Below, piece after piece: positions 7,825-16,149 of a stretch of 48,153 nt of DNA. The stretch spans positions 1 to 48,153 of the forward strand of contig SFVC01000015.1 in assembly GCA_004560375.1 (NCBI GenBank), given 5' to 3'. Origin of the DNA: a bacterium (GTDB lineage: Bacteria > Bacillota > Clostridia > Oscillospirales > Oscillospiraceae). A program made the translations under genes and the position numbers. The first letter of the stretch is position 1, and each line of letters begins with the position of its first letter. The notes beneath the pieces were generated by a model. That model was not told where the DNA came from. It made no database searches and worked only from the letters and a program-made list of their open reading frames with translations.

Positions 7825-7860
7825 GCCCGGGTGATCGTTTGGCAGACCGTTCGCCCGGGC
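7825..7860 (+). promoter_or_regulatory. Structured 5' leader of hydC
   Basis: The 5' leader contains a hairpin with a seven-base-pair GC stem (GCCCGGG 7825-7831 with CCCGGGC 7854-7860), followed by a short ATTCTCTT stretch. A second GC hairpin lies further down (GGGGCGG...CCGCCCC, about 7888-7914), just before the ribosome binding site. I do not recognise a known riboswitch; the hairpins may be mRNA-stability or attenuation elements. Confidence 0.35.
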
Positions 7861-7938
7861 ATTCTCTTACGCTGTGATCCAAAACCGGGGCGGCGGCAGC
7901 CTGTGCCCGCCCCATATCAAGTACAAGGAGGAAGCGAA

Positions 7939-8442
7939 ATGCCTAACTGCAAAACCGCAGTACCCTACCGGGGCACCCCGGAGCAGGAGGAACGCCTGCG
8001 TCAGGTCATTGAGGCGCACAAGGGCCAGCCCGGGGCCACCATGCCGGTGCTCCAGGCCGCCCAGGAGATCTTCGGCTATCTGCCGGAGGAGGTTCAAATC
8101 ATGGTGGCCGAGGGGCTGGATATCCCTCTGTCCGAGATCTATGGGGTGGCCAGCTTTTACTCCTTCTTCTCCCTCAACCCCAAGGGGAAATACCAGATCT
8201 CTGTGTGTCTGGGCACCGCCTGCTACGTGAAGGGCGCGGCGGACGTGCTGAACGCGGTGGAGAAGAAGCTGAACATCGCCCCCGGCGGCATCACCACCGA
8301 CGGGCTGTTCTCCCTGGACGCCTGCCGGTGCATCGGCGCCTGCGGCCTGGCCCCCGTCATGATGATCAACGACGACGTGTACGGCCGCCTCACCGCCGCC
8401 CAGGTGGGCCCCATCCTGGACGAGTACATCAAAAAGGGATGA
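7939..8442 (+). CDS. hydC: NuoE-like [2Fe-2S] subunit of bifurcating hydrogenase (HydC)
   Basis: This 167-residue protein is a thioredoxin-fold [2Fe-2S] subunit of the NuoE/HydC family that transfers electrons between NAD(H) and the other subunits of trimeric electron-bifurcating hydrogenases. The cluster ligands are visible in CLGTACYVKG and in CRCIGACGLAP near residues 95-145. The helical N-terminal part includes VLQAAQEIFGYLPEEV, typical of the family. ATG 7939 is preceded by AAGGAGGAAG; upstream in-frame codons fall in the untranslated leader. The stop overlaps the next start (ATGA). Confidence 0.9.
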   Translation: MPNCKTAVPYRGTPEQEERLRQVIEAHKGQPGATMPVLQAAQEIFGYLPEEVQIMVAEGLDIPLSEIYGVASFYSFFSLNPKGKYQISVCLGTACYVKGAADVLNAVEKKLNIAPGGITTDGLFSLDACRCIGACGLAPVMMINDDVYGRLTAAQVGPILDEYIKKG

Positions 8443-9020
8443 AGGAGCTGTCCCTGCACCTGCTGGACGTGGCGAAAAACTCGGTGGCGGCGGGAGCGGC
8501 CCACGTGTCCATCACCCTGGACGAGGACGGGGACGGCTGGCTGACCCTCGCCATCGCCGACGACGGGCGGGGCATGGCCCCAGAGTTCCTGGCCCGGGTC
8601 ACCGACCCTTTCACCACCACCCGCACCACCCGAAAGGTGGGGCTGGGCCTGCCCCTGCTGCGGCTGACGGCGGAGCAGACCGGCGGCTCTTTGTCCATCG
8701 ACAGCACCCTGGGGGTGGGCACCACCCTCACCGCCCGCTTCCAGCGGCAGCACCTGGACTGTCCCCCCCTGGGGGATCTGCCCGGGGCGGTGGCGCTGCT
8801 CATCCAGGGCAGCCCGGATATGGAGCTGACCTACCGCCACACCACCCCCAAAGGGGAGGCGGCGCTGTCCACAGCGGAACTGCGGGACATTCTGGGCGAC
8901 GACGTCTCCCTGGCGGAGCCGGAGGTGTTCGCCTGGATCCAGGACTATCTGACCGAGCAGGAAAACGAAGCGGCGGTGGACGTGAGCCCCGCCGCCGTAA
9001 GCGAAGGAGAGGTACAATGA
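8439..9020 (+). CDS. GHKL ATPase (histidine-kinase-like) in the hydrogenase operon
   Basis: This 193-residue protein has a compact Bergerat ATPase domain: N-box-like LHLLDVAKNSVAAGA at residues 6-20, G1 ADDGRGMAPEFL near 46, TDPFTTTRTTRKVGLGLPLL as F/G2 boxes near 65-85, and GVGTTLTARF as the G3-like end near 100. A roughly 90-residue tail of unknown function follows. There is no phosphoacceptor domain or membrane segment. Genes of this kind sit between nuoE- and nuoF-like genes in many clostridial HydABC operons (family knowledge), but the function has not been defined to my knowledge. It overlaps both neighbours by four bases, so dosage is tightly coupled to the hydrogenase subunits. Confidence 0.8.
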   Translation: MKELSLHLLDVAKNSVAAGAAHVSITLDEDGDGWLTLAIADDGRGMAPEFLARVTDPFTTTRTTRKVGLGLPLLRLTAEQTGGSLSIDSTLGVGTTLTARFQRQHLDCPPLGDLPGAVALLIQGSPDMELTYRHTTPKGEAALSTAELRDILGDDVSLAEPEVFAWIQDYLTEQENEAAVDVSPAAVSEGEVQ

Positions 9021-9385
9021 AAAGTTTAGAAGAACTGAAGGCCATCCGGGAAAAAATGAAGCGCCAGATGGATCTGCGGGAGGACAATGAGAGCAATATC
9101 CGCGTTGTGGTGGGCATGGCCACCTGCGGCATTGCCGCCGGCGCCCGCCCCGTGATGACCGCCTTTTTGGACGAGATCAACCGCCGGGGCCTGACCAACG
9201 TCACCGTGTCCCAGACGGGGTGCATCGGCGTGTGCCGGCTGGAGCCGGTTGCCGAGGTGTTTGTCCCCGGGGAGGAGAAGGTGACCTATGTGCGCCTGAC
9301 CCCGGAGAAGGTGCCCGCCATTGTGGAGCAGCACCTGGTGAATCACAACGTGGTGCAGGACTACACCATCGGCGCCGCCGAATAA
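9017..9385 (+). CDS. Thioredoxin-like [2Fe-2S] ferredoxin protein of the hydrogenase operon
   Basis: This 122-residue protein has the thioredoxin-like [2Fe-2S] ferredoxin fold also found at the N-terminus of NuoF-like subunits. The cluster cysteines are in GMATCGIAAGARP (about residue 38) and SQTGCIGVCRLEPV (about 70-78). A basic helical N-terminus (LEELKAIREKMKRQMDLR) precedes the domain. It probably passes electrons to HydB, or is a separate fourth subunit as in some HydABCD-type complexes (inference). The start overlaps the upstream stop (ATGA), and hydB starts 20 bases downstream with its own GGGAGGAAA site. Confidence 0.8.
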   Translation: MKSLEELKAIREKMKRQMDLREDNESNIRVVVGMATCGIAAGARPVMTAFLDEINRRGLTNVTVSQTGCIGVCRLEPVAEVFVPGEEKVTYVRLTPEKVPAIVEQHLVNHNVVQDYTIGAAE

Positions 9386-9404
9386 CGGGAGGGAGGAAAC
9401 ACAT

Positions 9405-11207
9405 ATGAGCCATATCCGAAGCCACATCATGGTGTGCACCGGCACCGGCTGCACCTCCTCCGACAGCCCCAAGCTCATCTCCGCCTTTGAGGAGGAGCTG
9501 AAGCTGGAGGGCATGGATCAGGAGGTTCGGGTGGTCAAGACCGGCTGCTTCGGCCTGTGCGCCATGGGCCCCATCGTCATGGTGTTCCCCGAGGGGGCGT
9601 GCTACACCCGGGTCACCGTGGACGACGTAAAGGAAATCGTGTCCGAGCACATCGTCAAGGGCCGCATCGTCAAGCGCCTGCTCCACATGGAGGGAGAGGA
9701 GGGCCAGTCCGTCACCTCCCTGAACGAGACCCAGTTCTACAAACACCAGCTTCGCATCGCCCTTCGCAACTGCGGCGTCATCGACCCCGAGTCCATCGAC
9801 GAGTACATTGGCGCGGACGGCTATACCGCCCTGGAGCGCATCCTCACGGAAAAGACCCCGCCCCAGGAGATTATCGACGCCCTGAAGAAGTCCGGCCTCC
9901 GGGGCCGGGGCGGCGCGGGCTTCCCCACCGGCAACAAGTGGCAGTTCACCTATGACGCGGTGAGCCCCGACGGGGTGAAGTACGTGTGCTGCAACGCCGA
10001 CGAGGGCGACCCCGGCGCGTTCATGGACCGTTCCGTGCTGGAGGGCGACCCCTTCTCCGTCATCGAGGCCATGACCATTGCGGGCTACGCCATTGGATCC
10101 AGCCAGGGCTACATCTACATCCGGGCCGAGTACCCCATCGCCGTCAAGCGGCTGGAGCTGGCCATCAAGGAGGCGGAGGACTACGGCCTGCTGGGCGACG
10201 ATATCCTGGGCTCCGGTTTCTCCTTCCACCTGGAGCTGCGGCTGGGCGCCGGCGCCTTCGTGTGCGGCGAGGAGACCGCCCTCATGACCTCCATTGAGGG
10301 CCACCGGGGCGAACCCCGGCCCCGTCCCCCCTTCCCCGCGGTGAAGGGCCTGTTCGGCAAGCCCACCCTGCTGAACAATGTGGAGACCTACGCCAACATC
10401 ACCTGGATCCTGAACAACGGCTGGGAGAAGTTCGCCGCCATCGGCACCGAGAAGTCCAAGGGCACCAAGGTGTTCGCCCTGGGCGGCAAGATCAACAACA
10501 CCGGCCTGGTGGAGGTTCCCATGGGCACCCCCCTTCGCACCATCATCGAGGACATCGGCGGCGGCATCCCCAATGGCAAGAAGTTCAAGGCCGCCCAGAC
10601 CGGCGGCCCCTCCGGCGGCTGCATCCCCGCCGAACTCATCGACACCCCCATCGACTATGACTCCCTCACCGCCATCGGCTCCATGATGGGTTCCGGCGGC
10701 CTCATCGTCATGGACGAGGACAACTGCATGGTGGACATCGCCAAGTTCTTCCTGGAGTTCTGCGTGGACGAGTCCTGCGGCAAGTGCGTCCCCTGCCGGA
10801 TCGGCACCAAGCGGCTGTACGACCTGCTGTGCAAGATCACCGATGGCAAGGGCACCCTGGAGGATCTGGACACCATCGAGGAGCTGTGCCACCACCTGAA
10901 GGACTCCGCCCTGTGCGCCCTGGGCCAGTCCGCCCCCAACCCGGTGCTGTCCACCCTGAAATACTTCCGGGACGAGTACGTGGCCCACGTGGTGGAGAAG
11001 CGGTGCCCCGCCGGGGTGTGCCGCAACCTCATCCGGTACATCATCGACCCGGGCAAGTGCAAGGGCTGCACCCTGTGCGCCCGGAACTGCCCGGTGGACG
11101 CCATCTCCGGCGCGGTGAAGGCCCCCCACGTCATCGACCAGAACAAGTGCATCCACTGCGGTCTGTGCCAGAGCAACTGCCGCTTCGACGCCATCTCCAA
11201 AGCGTAA
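9405..11207 (+). CDS. hydB: NuoF-like flavoprotein subunit of bifurcating hydrogenase (HydB)
   Basis: This 600-residue NuoF-type subunit is expected to bind FMN and NAD(H) and be the site of electron bifurcation or confurcation. The order is an N-terminal thioredoxin-like [2Fe-2S] domain (CTGTGCTSS near residue 12, CFGLCAMGP near 48), then the FMN/NADH core with GLRGRGGAGFPTGNKW (about 165) and GAGAFVCGEETAL (about 280), then an SLBB-like region. The N3 cluster motif is ESCGKCVPCRIGT (about 455), and two C-terminal [4Fe-4S] motifs are CKGCTLCARNCP and CIHCGLCQSNC. The length of about 600 matches HydB/HndC proteins with the C-terminal ferredoxin extension. It is followed 18 bases later by hydA. 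Confidence 0.95.
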   Translation: MSHIRSHIMVCTGTGCTSSDSPKLISAFEEELKLEGMDQEVRVVKTGCFGLCAMGPIVMVFPEGACYTRVTVDDVKEIVSEHIVKGRIVKRLLHMEGEEGQSVTSLNETQFYKHQLRIALRNCGVIDPESIDEYIGADGYTALERILTEKTPPQEIIDALKKSGLRGRGGAGFPTGNKWQFTYDAVSPDGVKYVCCNADEGDPGAFMDRSVLEGDPFSVIEAMTIAGYAIGSSQGYIYIRAEYPIAVKRLELAIKEAEDYGLLGDDILGSGFSFHLELRLGAGAFVCGEETALMTSIEGHRGEPRPRPPFPAVKGLFGKPTLLNNVETYANITWILNNGWEKFAAIGTEKSKGTKVFALGGKINNTGLVEVPMGTPLRTIIEDIGGGIPNGKKFKAAQTGGPSGGCIPAELIDTPIDYDSLTAIGSMMGSGGLIVMDEDNCMVDIAKFFLEFCVDESCGKCVPCRIGTKRLYDLLCKITDGKGTLEDLDTIEELCHHLKDSALCALGQSAPNPVLSTLKYFRDEYVAHVVEKRCPAGVCRNLIRYIIDPGKCKGCTLCARNCPVDAISGAVKAPHVIDQNKCIHCGLCQSNCRFDAISKA

Positions 11208-11225
11208 GGGAGGGAAGAATACACG

Positions 11226-12980
11226 ATGGAACCCAAAATGGTTAATCTGAAAATCAACGATATCCCCGTCACCGTTCCCGAAGGAACCACGGTGCTGGAG
11301 GCCGCCCGGGCCGCGGGCTTCAAAATCCCCTCCCTGTGCTACCTGAAGGACGTCAACGAGATCGGCTCCTGCCGGATCTGCGTGGTGGAGGTGAAGGGCG
11401 CCCGCTCGCTGATGGCGTCCTGCGTCTACCCTGTCAGCGAGGGCATGGAGGTACAGACCAACACCCCCAAGGTACGCCACTCCCGGCAGCTCTCCCTGGA
11501 GCTGATCTTGTCCAACCACCGGATGGACTGCCTGACCTGCGCCCGCAACGCCCACTGTGAGCTGCGGGAGCTGGCGGCGGAGTTCCAGATCGACGCGGTG
11601 CGCTATGCCAACGACCTGATGGTGCCCCAGATTGAGGGCTCCGCCCTCCACCTGGTGCGGGATAACTCCAAGTGCATCCTGTGCCGCCGGTGCGTGTCCG
11701 CCTGCCGGAAATACCAGTCCGTGGGCGTCATCGGCCCCAACGACCGGGGCTTCATGACCCACATCGGCTCCGCCTTCGACCGGGATCTGGCCGAGGTGGA
11801 CTGCGTGTCCTGCGGCCAGTGCCTGGTGGCCTGCCCCACCGGCGCCCTCAGCGAGCAGGACTCCATCCACGAGGTGATGGCCGCCCTCCAGGATCCCACC
11901 AAGCACGTGGTGGTGGGCCCCGCCCCCTCCGTCCGGGTCACTCTGGGCGAGTGCTTCGATATGCCCATCGGCACCAATGTGGAGGGCAAGATGGTTTCCG
12001 CCCTGCGCCGCCTGGGCTTCGACAAGGTGTTCGACGTGGACACCGGCGCCGACTTCACCATCATGGAGGAGGGCACCGAGTTCCTCCACCGGCTCCAGAA
12101 CGGCGGCACTCTGCCCATGATCACCTCCTGCTCTCCCGGCTGGGTTCGCTTCTGTGAGCAGCACTACCCCGAGTTCCTCCCCTCCCTGTCCTCCTGCAAG
12201 TCTCCCCAGCAGATGTTCGGCGCGCTGGTCAAGAGCTACTACGCGGAAAAGGCGGGCATCGACCCCAAGGACATCTATGTGGTGTCCATCATGCCCTGCA
12301 CCGCCAAGAAGTACGAGGTCAAGCGGGAGGAGCAGCGCATGGCCAACGGCTGTATGCCGGTGGACGCCGCCCTCACCACCCGGGAGCTGGCCCGGATGAT
12401 CACCACCGCGGGCATGATGTTCGATCACCTGCCCGACGGCGAGTTCGACCCCATGCTGGGCATCTCCACCGGCGCGTCCGTCATCTTCGGCGCCACCGGC
12501 GGCGTGATGGAGGCCGCCCTTCGCACCGTGGCGGCCAAGCTGATGGGCGATGCCGACGCCCCCCTGGAGTTCCACGAGGTGCGGGGCATCAAGGAGATCA
12601 AGGAGGCCACCTACGAGCTGCCCGGCCGCACGGTGAAGGTGTGCGTGGCCTCGGGCCTTGCCAACGCCAAGATCGTGCTGGACGGCCTGAAATCCGGCGA
12701 GCTGCACTATGACTTCATCGAGTTCATGGCCTGCCCCGGCGGCTGCGTCAACGGTGGCGGCCAGCCCCTCCACGCCTCCTCTGTGCGCTCCTTTACCGAC
12801 CTTCGCACGCTTCGGGCCCAGGCCCTTTACAAGCAGGACGCGGATATGCCCCGCCGCCGCAGCCATGAGAGCCCGGTGGTCAAGGAGGTCTACGAGACCT
12901 ACCTGGGCGAGCCCGGCGGCCACAAGGCCCACGAGTTGCTCCACTGCACCTACGTGCCCCAGACCCGCTACCGCACCTGA
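11226..12980 (+). CDS. hydA: [FeFe]-hydrogenase catalytic subunit (HydA, bifurcating type)
   Basis: This 584-residue catalytic subunit reversibly makes H2, probably from NADH and reduced ferredoxin together with HydB/HydC. Domains are an N-terminal [2Fe-2S] ferredoxin (CYLKDVNEIGSCRICVVEV), a His-Cys3 [4Fe-4S] motif (HRMDCLTCARNAHC), two [4Fe-4S] motifs (CILCRRCVSAC, CVSCGQCLVACP), and the H-cluster domain from about residue 220. H-cluster motifs are L1 TSCSPGW, L2 MPCTAKK and L3 EFMACPGGCVNGGGQP. L1 reads Cys-Ser-Pro where the best-studied enzymes have Cys-Cys-Pro, so the position aligned with a cubane-ligating Cys is Ser; I confirmed this codon as TCT. A C-terminal small-subunit-like tail (about residues 530-584) is present. 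ATG 11226 follows a GGGAGGGAAG site. Confidence 0.95.
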   Translation: MEPKMVNLKINDIPVTVPEGTTVLEAARAAGFKIPSLCYLKDVNEIGSCRICVVEVKGARSLMASCVYPVSEGMEVQTNTPKVRHSRQLSLELILSNHRMDCLTCARNAHCELRELAAEFQIDAVRYANDLMVPQIEGSALHLVRDNSKCILCRRCVSACRKYQSVGVIGPNDRGFMTHIGSAFDRDLAEVDCVSCGQCLVACPTGALSEQDSIHEVMAALQDPTKHVVVGPAPSVRVTLGECFDMPIGTNVEGKMVSALRRLGFDKVFDVDTGADFTIMEEGTEFLHRLQNGGTLPMITSCSPGWVRFCEQHYPEFLPSLSSCKSPQQMFGALVKSYYAEKAGIDPKDIYVVSIMPCTAKKYEVKREEQRMANGCMPVDAALTTRELARMITTAGMMFDHLPDGEFDPMLGISTGASVIFGATGGVMEAALRTVAAKLMGDADAPLEFHEVRGIKEIKEATYELPGRTVKVCVASGLANAKIVLDGLKSGELHYDFIEFMACPGGCVNGGGQPLHASSVRSFTDLRTLRAQALYKQDADMPRRRSHESPVVKEVYETYLGEPGGHKAHELLHCTYVPQTRYRT

Positions 12981-13087
12981 GTTTTGTAAGTCTCCCCCCG
13001 GCTTTGCCGGGGGGAGACTATTGCTCTCAGCCCGCTGCCGCACCTGATCGTTGTAAGCCTCCTCGGCTTCGCCAGGGGAGGCTTTTT
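12964..13087 (+). repeat. Diverged 67-bp tandem duplication covering the hydA stop and terminator
   Basis: The string CCCGCT(A/G)CCGCACCTGA occurs at 12964 (the hydA C-terminal codons and stop) and again at 13031. Both are followed by TTGTAAG(T/C)CTCC and a hairpin. The offset is 67 bases. It looks like an old tandem duplication of the gene end plus its terminator; the second copy is non-coding. Confidence 0.75.
12989..13019 (+). terminator. First post-hydA hairpin (perfect 14-bp stem)
   Basis: AGTCTCCCCCCGGC pairs perfectly with GCCGGGGGGAGACT around a three-base loop. No T run follows (ATTGCTCT), so it may have lost terminator function and protect the mRNA 3' end instead. Confidence 0.6.
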
Positions 13088-13088
13088 T
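13055..13088 (+). terminator. Second post-hydA terminator
   Basis: AAGCCTCC (13055-13062) pairs with GGAGGCTT (13077-13084), followed by a six-T run. This is the functional-looking copy of the duplicated terminator. Confidence 0.8.
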
Positions 13089-13125
13089 ATTCCATTTCTT
13101 AAACAAATCTTACAGTTCTCCCGGC

Positions 13126-13178
13126 TTGTTTCTTAACCCTCCAGGTATATACTATCTGTACTGATACGGATAGTACAG
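13126..13178 (+). promoter_or_regulatory. Promoter and palindromic operator of the ABC transporter
   Basis: TTGTTT (13126-13131), a 16-base spacer and TATACT (13148-13153) form the promoter. The -10 box overlaps two nested inverted repeats: TACTATC (13150-13156) with GATAGTA (13169-13175), and CTGTAC (13156-13161) with GTACAG (13173-13178). Such placement suggests repression, or control by a dimeric regulator such as a GntR or Bce-type response regulator. No regulator gene is adjacent. Confidence 0.6.
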
Positions 13179-13216
13179 TTAAAAAGCGTGGCGCAAACCA
13201 GTTGGAGGGATTCACT

Positions 13217-13984
13217 ATGTCAATCCTGGAAGTCAATCATGTGCAGAAAATCTATTCCACCCGCTTCGGCTCACAGAAGGTGGAGGCCCTGGCCGATGTG
13301 TCCTTCACCGTGGAGGAGGGGGAGTACGTGGCCATCATGGGCGAGTCCGGCTCGGGCAAGACCACCCTGCTGAACATCCTGGCGGCGCTGGACAGGCCCA
13401 CCGCCGGGACGGTGCTGCTGGCGGGGCGGGATCTCACCGCGGTGCGGGAGAAGGAGCTGGCCGCCTTCCGCCGGGACAACCTGGGCTTTGTGTTCCAGGA
13501 CTTCAACTTGCTGGACACCTTCTCCCTCCGGGACAACATCCTCCTCCCTCTGGTGCTGGCGGGAAAGAAGTATCAGGAGATGGTGCGCCGCCTGGCCCCT
13601 CTGGCCGAGGCGCTGGGCATCCAGCAGCTACTGGACAAGTACCCCTACGAGGTGTCCGGCGGACAGAAGCAGCGGTGCGCCGTGGCCCGGGCCCTCATCA
13701 CCGAGCCCCAGATCGTGCTGGCCGACGAGCCCACCGGGGCGCTGGACTCCCGGGCGGCGGACAGCCTGATGGATCTGTTCACCCAGATCAACACCACCGG
13801 CCAGACGGTGCTGATGGTCACCCACTCCACCGCCGCCGCCAGCCGGGCGGGCCGGGTGCTGTTCATCCGGGACGGCCGGGTGTACCACCAGCTCTACCGG
13901 GAGAACCACACCGACGGCCAGATGTACCGCCTCATCACCGAAACCCTCACCCGGCTCACCGACGGAGGTGAGAAGCGTGCGTAA
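13217..13984 (+). CDS. ABC transporter ATP-binding protein (BceA/MacB-like)
   Basis: This 255-residue ATPase of the LolD/MacB/BceA class drives a cytoplasmic-membrane exporter or a mechanotransmission system. Walker A is GESGSGKTT (about residues 40-48), the Q-loop is in FVFQDFNLLDTFSL, the signature is VSGGQKQRCAVARAL, Walker B is IVLADEPTGALD and the H-loop is VTHS. ATG 13217 has a GGAGGGA site; an upstream in-frame TTG is rejected. The gene overlaps the permease by eight bases. With the large permease it resembles BceAB-type antimicrobial-peptide detoxification modules, though no BceRS two-component genes are adjacent. Confidence 0.9.
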   Translation: MSILEVNHVQKIYSTRFGSQKVEALADVSFTVEEGEYVAIMGESGSGKTTLLNILAALDRPTAGTVLLAGRDLTAVREKELAAFRRDNLGFVFQDFNLLDTFSLRDNILLPLVLAGKKYQEMVRRLAPLAEALGIQQLLDKYPYEVSGGQKQRCAVARALITEPQIVLADEPTGALDSRAADSLMDLFTQINTTGQTVLMVTHSTAAASRAGRVLFIRDGRVYHQLYRENHTDGQMYRLITETLTRLTDGGEKRA

Positions 13985-16022
13985 CGGCCTTTATCCCAAG
14001 CTGGCCGCCCGGGGGATGGGGCAGAACCACCGCTTCTTTGTCCCCTACCTGCTGGCCCTGGCGGGGCTCACCGCCGCCTTTTATGTCATGTCCGCCCTGT
14101 GCGCCGACCCCGGCGTGCTGGAGATGCGGGGCTTTGCCTACGTGATGGTGATGATGCAGATCGGGATGTTTGTGGCGGGGGTGCTGTCCACGGTTCTGCT
14201 GCTGTACATCAACAGCTTCCTGATGAAGCAGCGCAAGAAGGAGCTGGGCCTCTACAACATCCTGGGCATGGGCAAGGGGAACATCGCCCTGATCCAGTGC
14301 TGGGAGAGCCTGTATACCGCCCTGCTGGGCATCGGCGGCGGGCTGGCGCTGGGGGTGATCCTCCACAAGCTGGCCACCGTGGCCCTGGTCTCCCTGCTCC
14401 AGTTCTCCATCCCCTTCCATTCCTCCTTCTCCCTGCCCGCCATGCTCAAAACGGCGGTGTTTTTCGGGCTGCTGCTCCTGCTGGCCCTGGTGCTGAACCT
14501 GTTCCGGGTGCGGCTGTCCCGGCCCATCGAGCTGCTCCACGGCGGGAACGTGGGGGAGAAGGAGCCCCGCACCCGCTGGCTTATGGCGGTGATTGGGGCC
14601 CTCTGCCTGGGGGCGGGCTACTTCATCGCCGTGGTCACCAAGGATCCCGCCGTGGCCATGGGCCTCTATTTCATCGCGGTGCTGCTGGTGATCATCGGCA
14701 CCTACTGCCTGTTCACCGCCGGAAGCATCGCCCTGCTGAAGCTGCTGCGGAAGAACAAGGGTTTCTACTACCAGACCGGCCACTTCATCGGCATATCCGG
14801 GATGCTCTACCGCATGAAGCGCAACGCCGTGGGGCTGGCCAACATCTGCATTTTGTCCACCATGGTGATGGTGATGATCTCGGGCACCCTGGCCCTCTAC
14901 CTGGGGCAGGGGGAGATCATCGCCGCCCAGTACCCCGCCAACCTGAACATGACGGTCAGCTTCGACCCCGCCCAGGGCCAGGATCTGGATCCGGACGGCG
15001 CCACATCCCTGGTAAACCGCTTTGCCCGGGAGCAGGGCGTCCCCGTCACCGGGGTGGGCGCGGCGGAGTACCTGCACTTCAACGTGCTGGCCAACCCGGC
15101 CACCGGACGCCTGGAGGTGGGCGCTCAGGGGGAGAACACAGACCGCCGGGCCCTCTACCTGCTGACGGCCCAGGGCTACGCCGCCCTCACCGGGGGCGGG
15201 GCCCCCTCCCTCCAGCCGGGGGAGGCGGCGGTGTGCGGGGCCCTGCCCGCCGGCTTCGGCCCGTCGCTCACCATCCAGGGCATCGACGGCGGCAAAGAGG
15301 TGGGCGATCCCCAGTCCCTGATGTCGGTGGAGACCCTGCCCGAGATCGAGTATTTCCGCACCACCTTCGATATGAACGAGCCGCTGTGCCTGGTGGTGGC
15401 CGACCGCACCGTGCTGGATCGGCTCTGGGAGCTCCAGAACCAGGCCCTGGGCAACTACGCTGCCGACCTCACCGCCGTGGTGCTGGTGGATCTGGCCTGC
15501 ACCAACGAGGAGGAGCTGGCCCTGGTGGACGCCTGGTCCGAGTCCAGTATCTCGGAGGGCTTTTTCGACGGCACCGGCTCCTGGGACTACTGGCGGGTGG
15601 ACAGCCGGGCCGAGATGGCGGTGGACGGCTACGCCATGGCGGGGGGCTTCCTGTTCCTGGGGATCCTCCTGGGGGTAATCTTCCTCATGGCCACAGTGCT
15701 CATCATCTATTACAAGCAGGTGTCCGAGGGTTACGAGGATCAGGGCCGGTTCGAGATCATGCGTCAGGTGGGCCTGAGCCGCCGGGAGGTGAAGTCCTCC
15801 ATCCGCAGCCAGGTGCTCCTGGTGTTCTTCCTGCCCATCGCAGTGGCGGCCATCCACATCCTGTTCGACTTCAACCTGGTGGCCCGTATGCTCACCATGT
15901 TCGGGGTGCGCAGCGTGATGACGGTGGCGCTGTGCACCGGGGGGACGCTGCTGGCCTTCCTGGGGGTGTACGCCGTGGTGTACCTGCTCACCGCCCGCAC
16001 CTACTACAAGATCGTCCGCTGA
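13977..16022 (+). CDS. FtsX-like ABC transporter permease with large extracytoplasmic domain (BceB-like)
   Basis: This 681-residue permease has about ten membrane helices: one near residue 20-40, a group of three at about 55-170, two at about 200-250, one near 295, and three at the C-terminus. A roughly 220-residue soluble insertion (about residues 315-545) sits between helices 7 and 8, as in BceB-type peptide-antibiotic transporters. The FtsX domain in the first half contains QRKKELGLYNILGMGKG, the coupling-helix region. The start is GTG 13977, eight bases after GGAGG; the upstream GTG at 13968 overlaps that site. Probable function is sensing or removal of cell-envelope-active compounds (inference). 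Confidence 0.85.
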   Translation: MRNGLYPKLAARGMGQNHRFFVPYLLALAGLTAAFYVMSALCADPGVLEMRGFAYVMVMMQIGMFVAGVLSTVLLLYINSFLMKQRKKELGLYNILGMGKGNIALIQCWESLYTALLGIGGGLALGVILHKLATVALVSLLQFSIPFHSSFSLPAMLKTAVFFGLLLLLALVLNLFRVRLSRPIELLHGGNVGEKEPRTRWLMAVIGALCLGAGYFIAVVTKDPAVAMGLYFIAVLLVIIGTYCLFTAGSIALLKLLRKNKGFYYQTGHFIGISGMLYRMKRNAVGLANICILSTMVMVMISGTLALYLGQGEIIAAQYPANLNMTVSFDPAQGQDLDPDGATSLVNRFAREQGVPVTGVGAAEYLHFNVLANPATGRLEVGAQGENTDRRALYLLTAQGYAALTGGGAPSLQPGEAAVCGALPAGFGPSLTIQGIDGGKEVGDPQSLMSVETLPEIEYFRTTFDMNEPLCLVVADRTVLDRLWELQNQALGNYAADLTAVVLVDLACTNEEELALVDAWSESSISEGFFDGTGSWDYWRVDSRAEMAVDGYAMAGGFLFLGILLGVIFLMATVLIIYYKQVSEGYEDQGRFEIMRQVGLSRREVKSSIRSQVLLVFFLPIAVAAIHILFDFNLVARMLTMFGVRSVMTVALCTGGTLLAFLGVYAVVYLLTARTYYKIVR

Positions 16023-16025
16023 TCA

Positions 16026-16057
16026 AGGGCCCCTCCTCTGCCGGAGGGGCCCTTTTT
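16026..16057 (+). terminator. Terminator after the ABC transporter
   Basis: AGGGCCCCTCC pairs with GGAGGGGCCCT (16026-16036 and 16043-16053), followed by TTTTT. Confidence 0.9.
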
Positions 16058-16079
16058 CCTCCTGTTTCGCCATCCCCTC

Positions 16080-16107
16080 TTGACTTTCCCCACAGACGCG
16101 CTATACT
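16080..16107 (+). promoter_or_regulatory. Promoter of the MATE gene
   Basis: TTGACT (16080-16085), a 16-base spacer and TATACT (16102-16107) lie about 43 bases before the ATG. Confidence 0.75.
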
Positions 16108-16149
16108 GTCGCTTTGGAACACCTTTCGCGAAATCGAGGGATCGGGATC

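Noticed and set aside
7774..7830. Rex-binding site upstream of hydC
   Set aside because: No TTGTTAA-type inverted repeat with the right spacing; only partial half-sites were seen.
9201..13106. A 1301-codon minus-strand open frame opposite the hydrogenase genes
   Set aside because: It is antisense to well-supported hydC-hydA genes, lacks any recognisable domain and has a Gly/His/Leu/Val-rich composition typical of antisense frames in high-GC DNA.
13956..15857. A 633-codon minus-strand frame opposite the FtsX-like permease
   Set aside because: Antisense shadow; low-complexity His/Gln/Gly-rich translation without domains.
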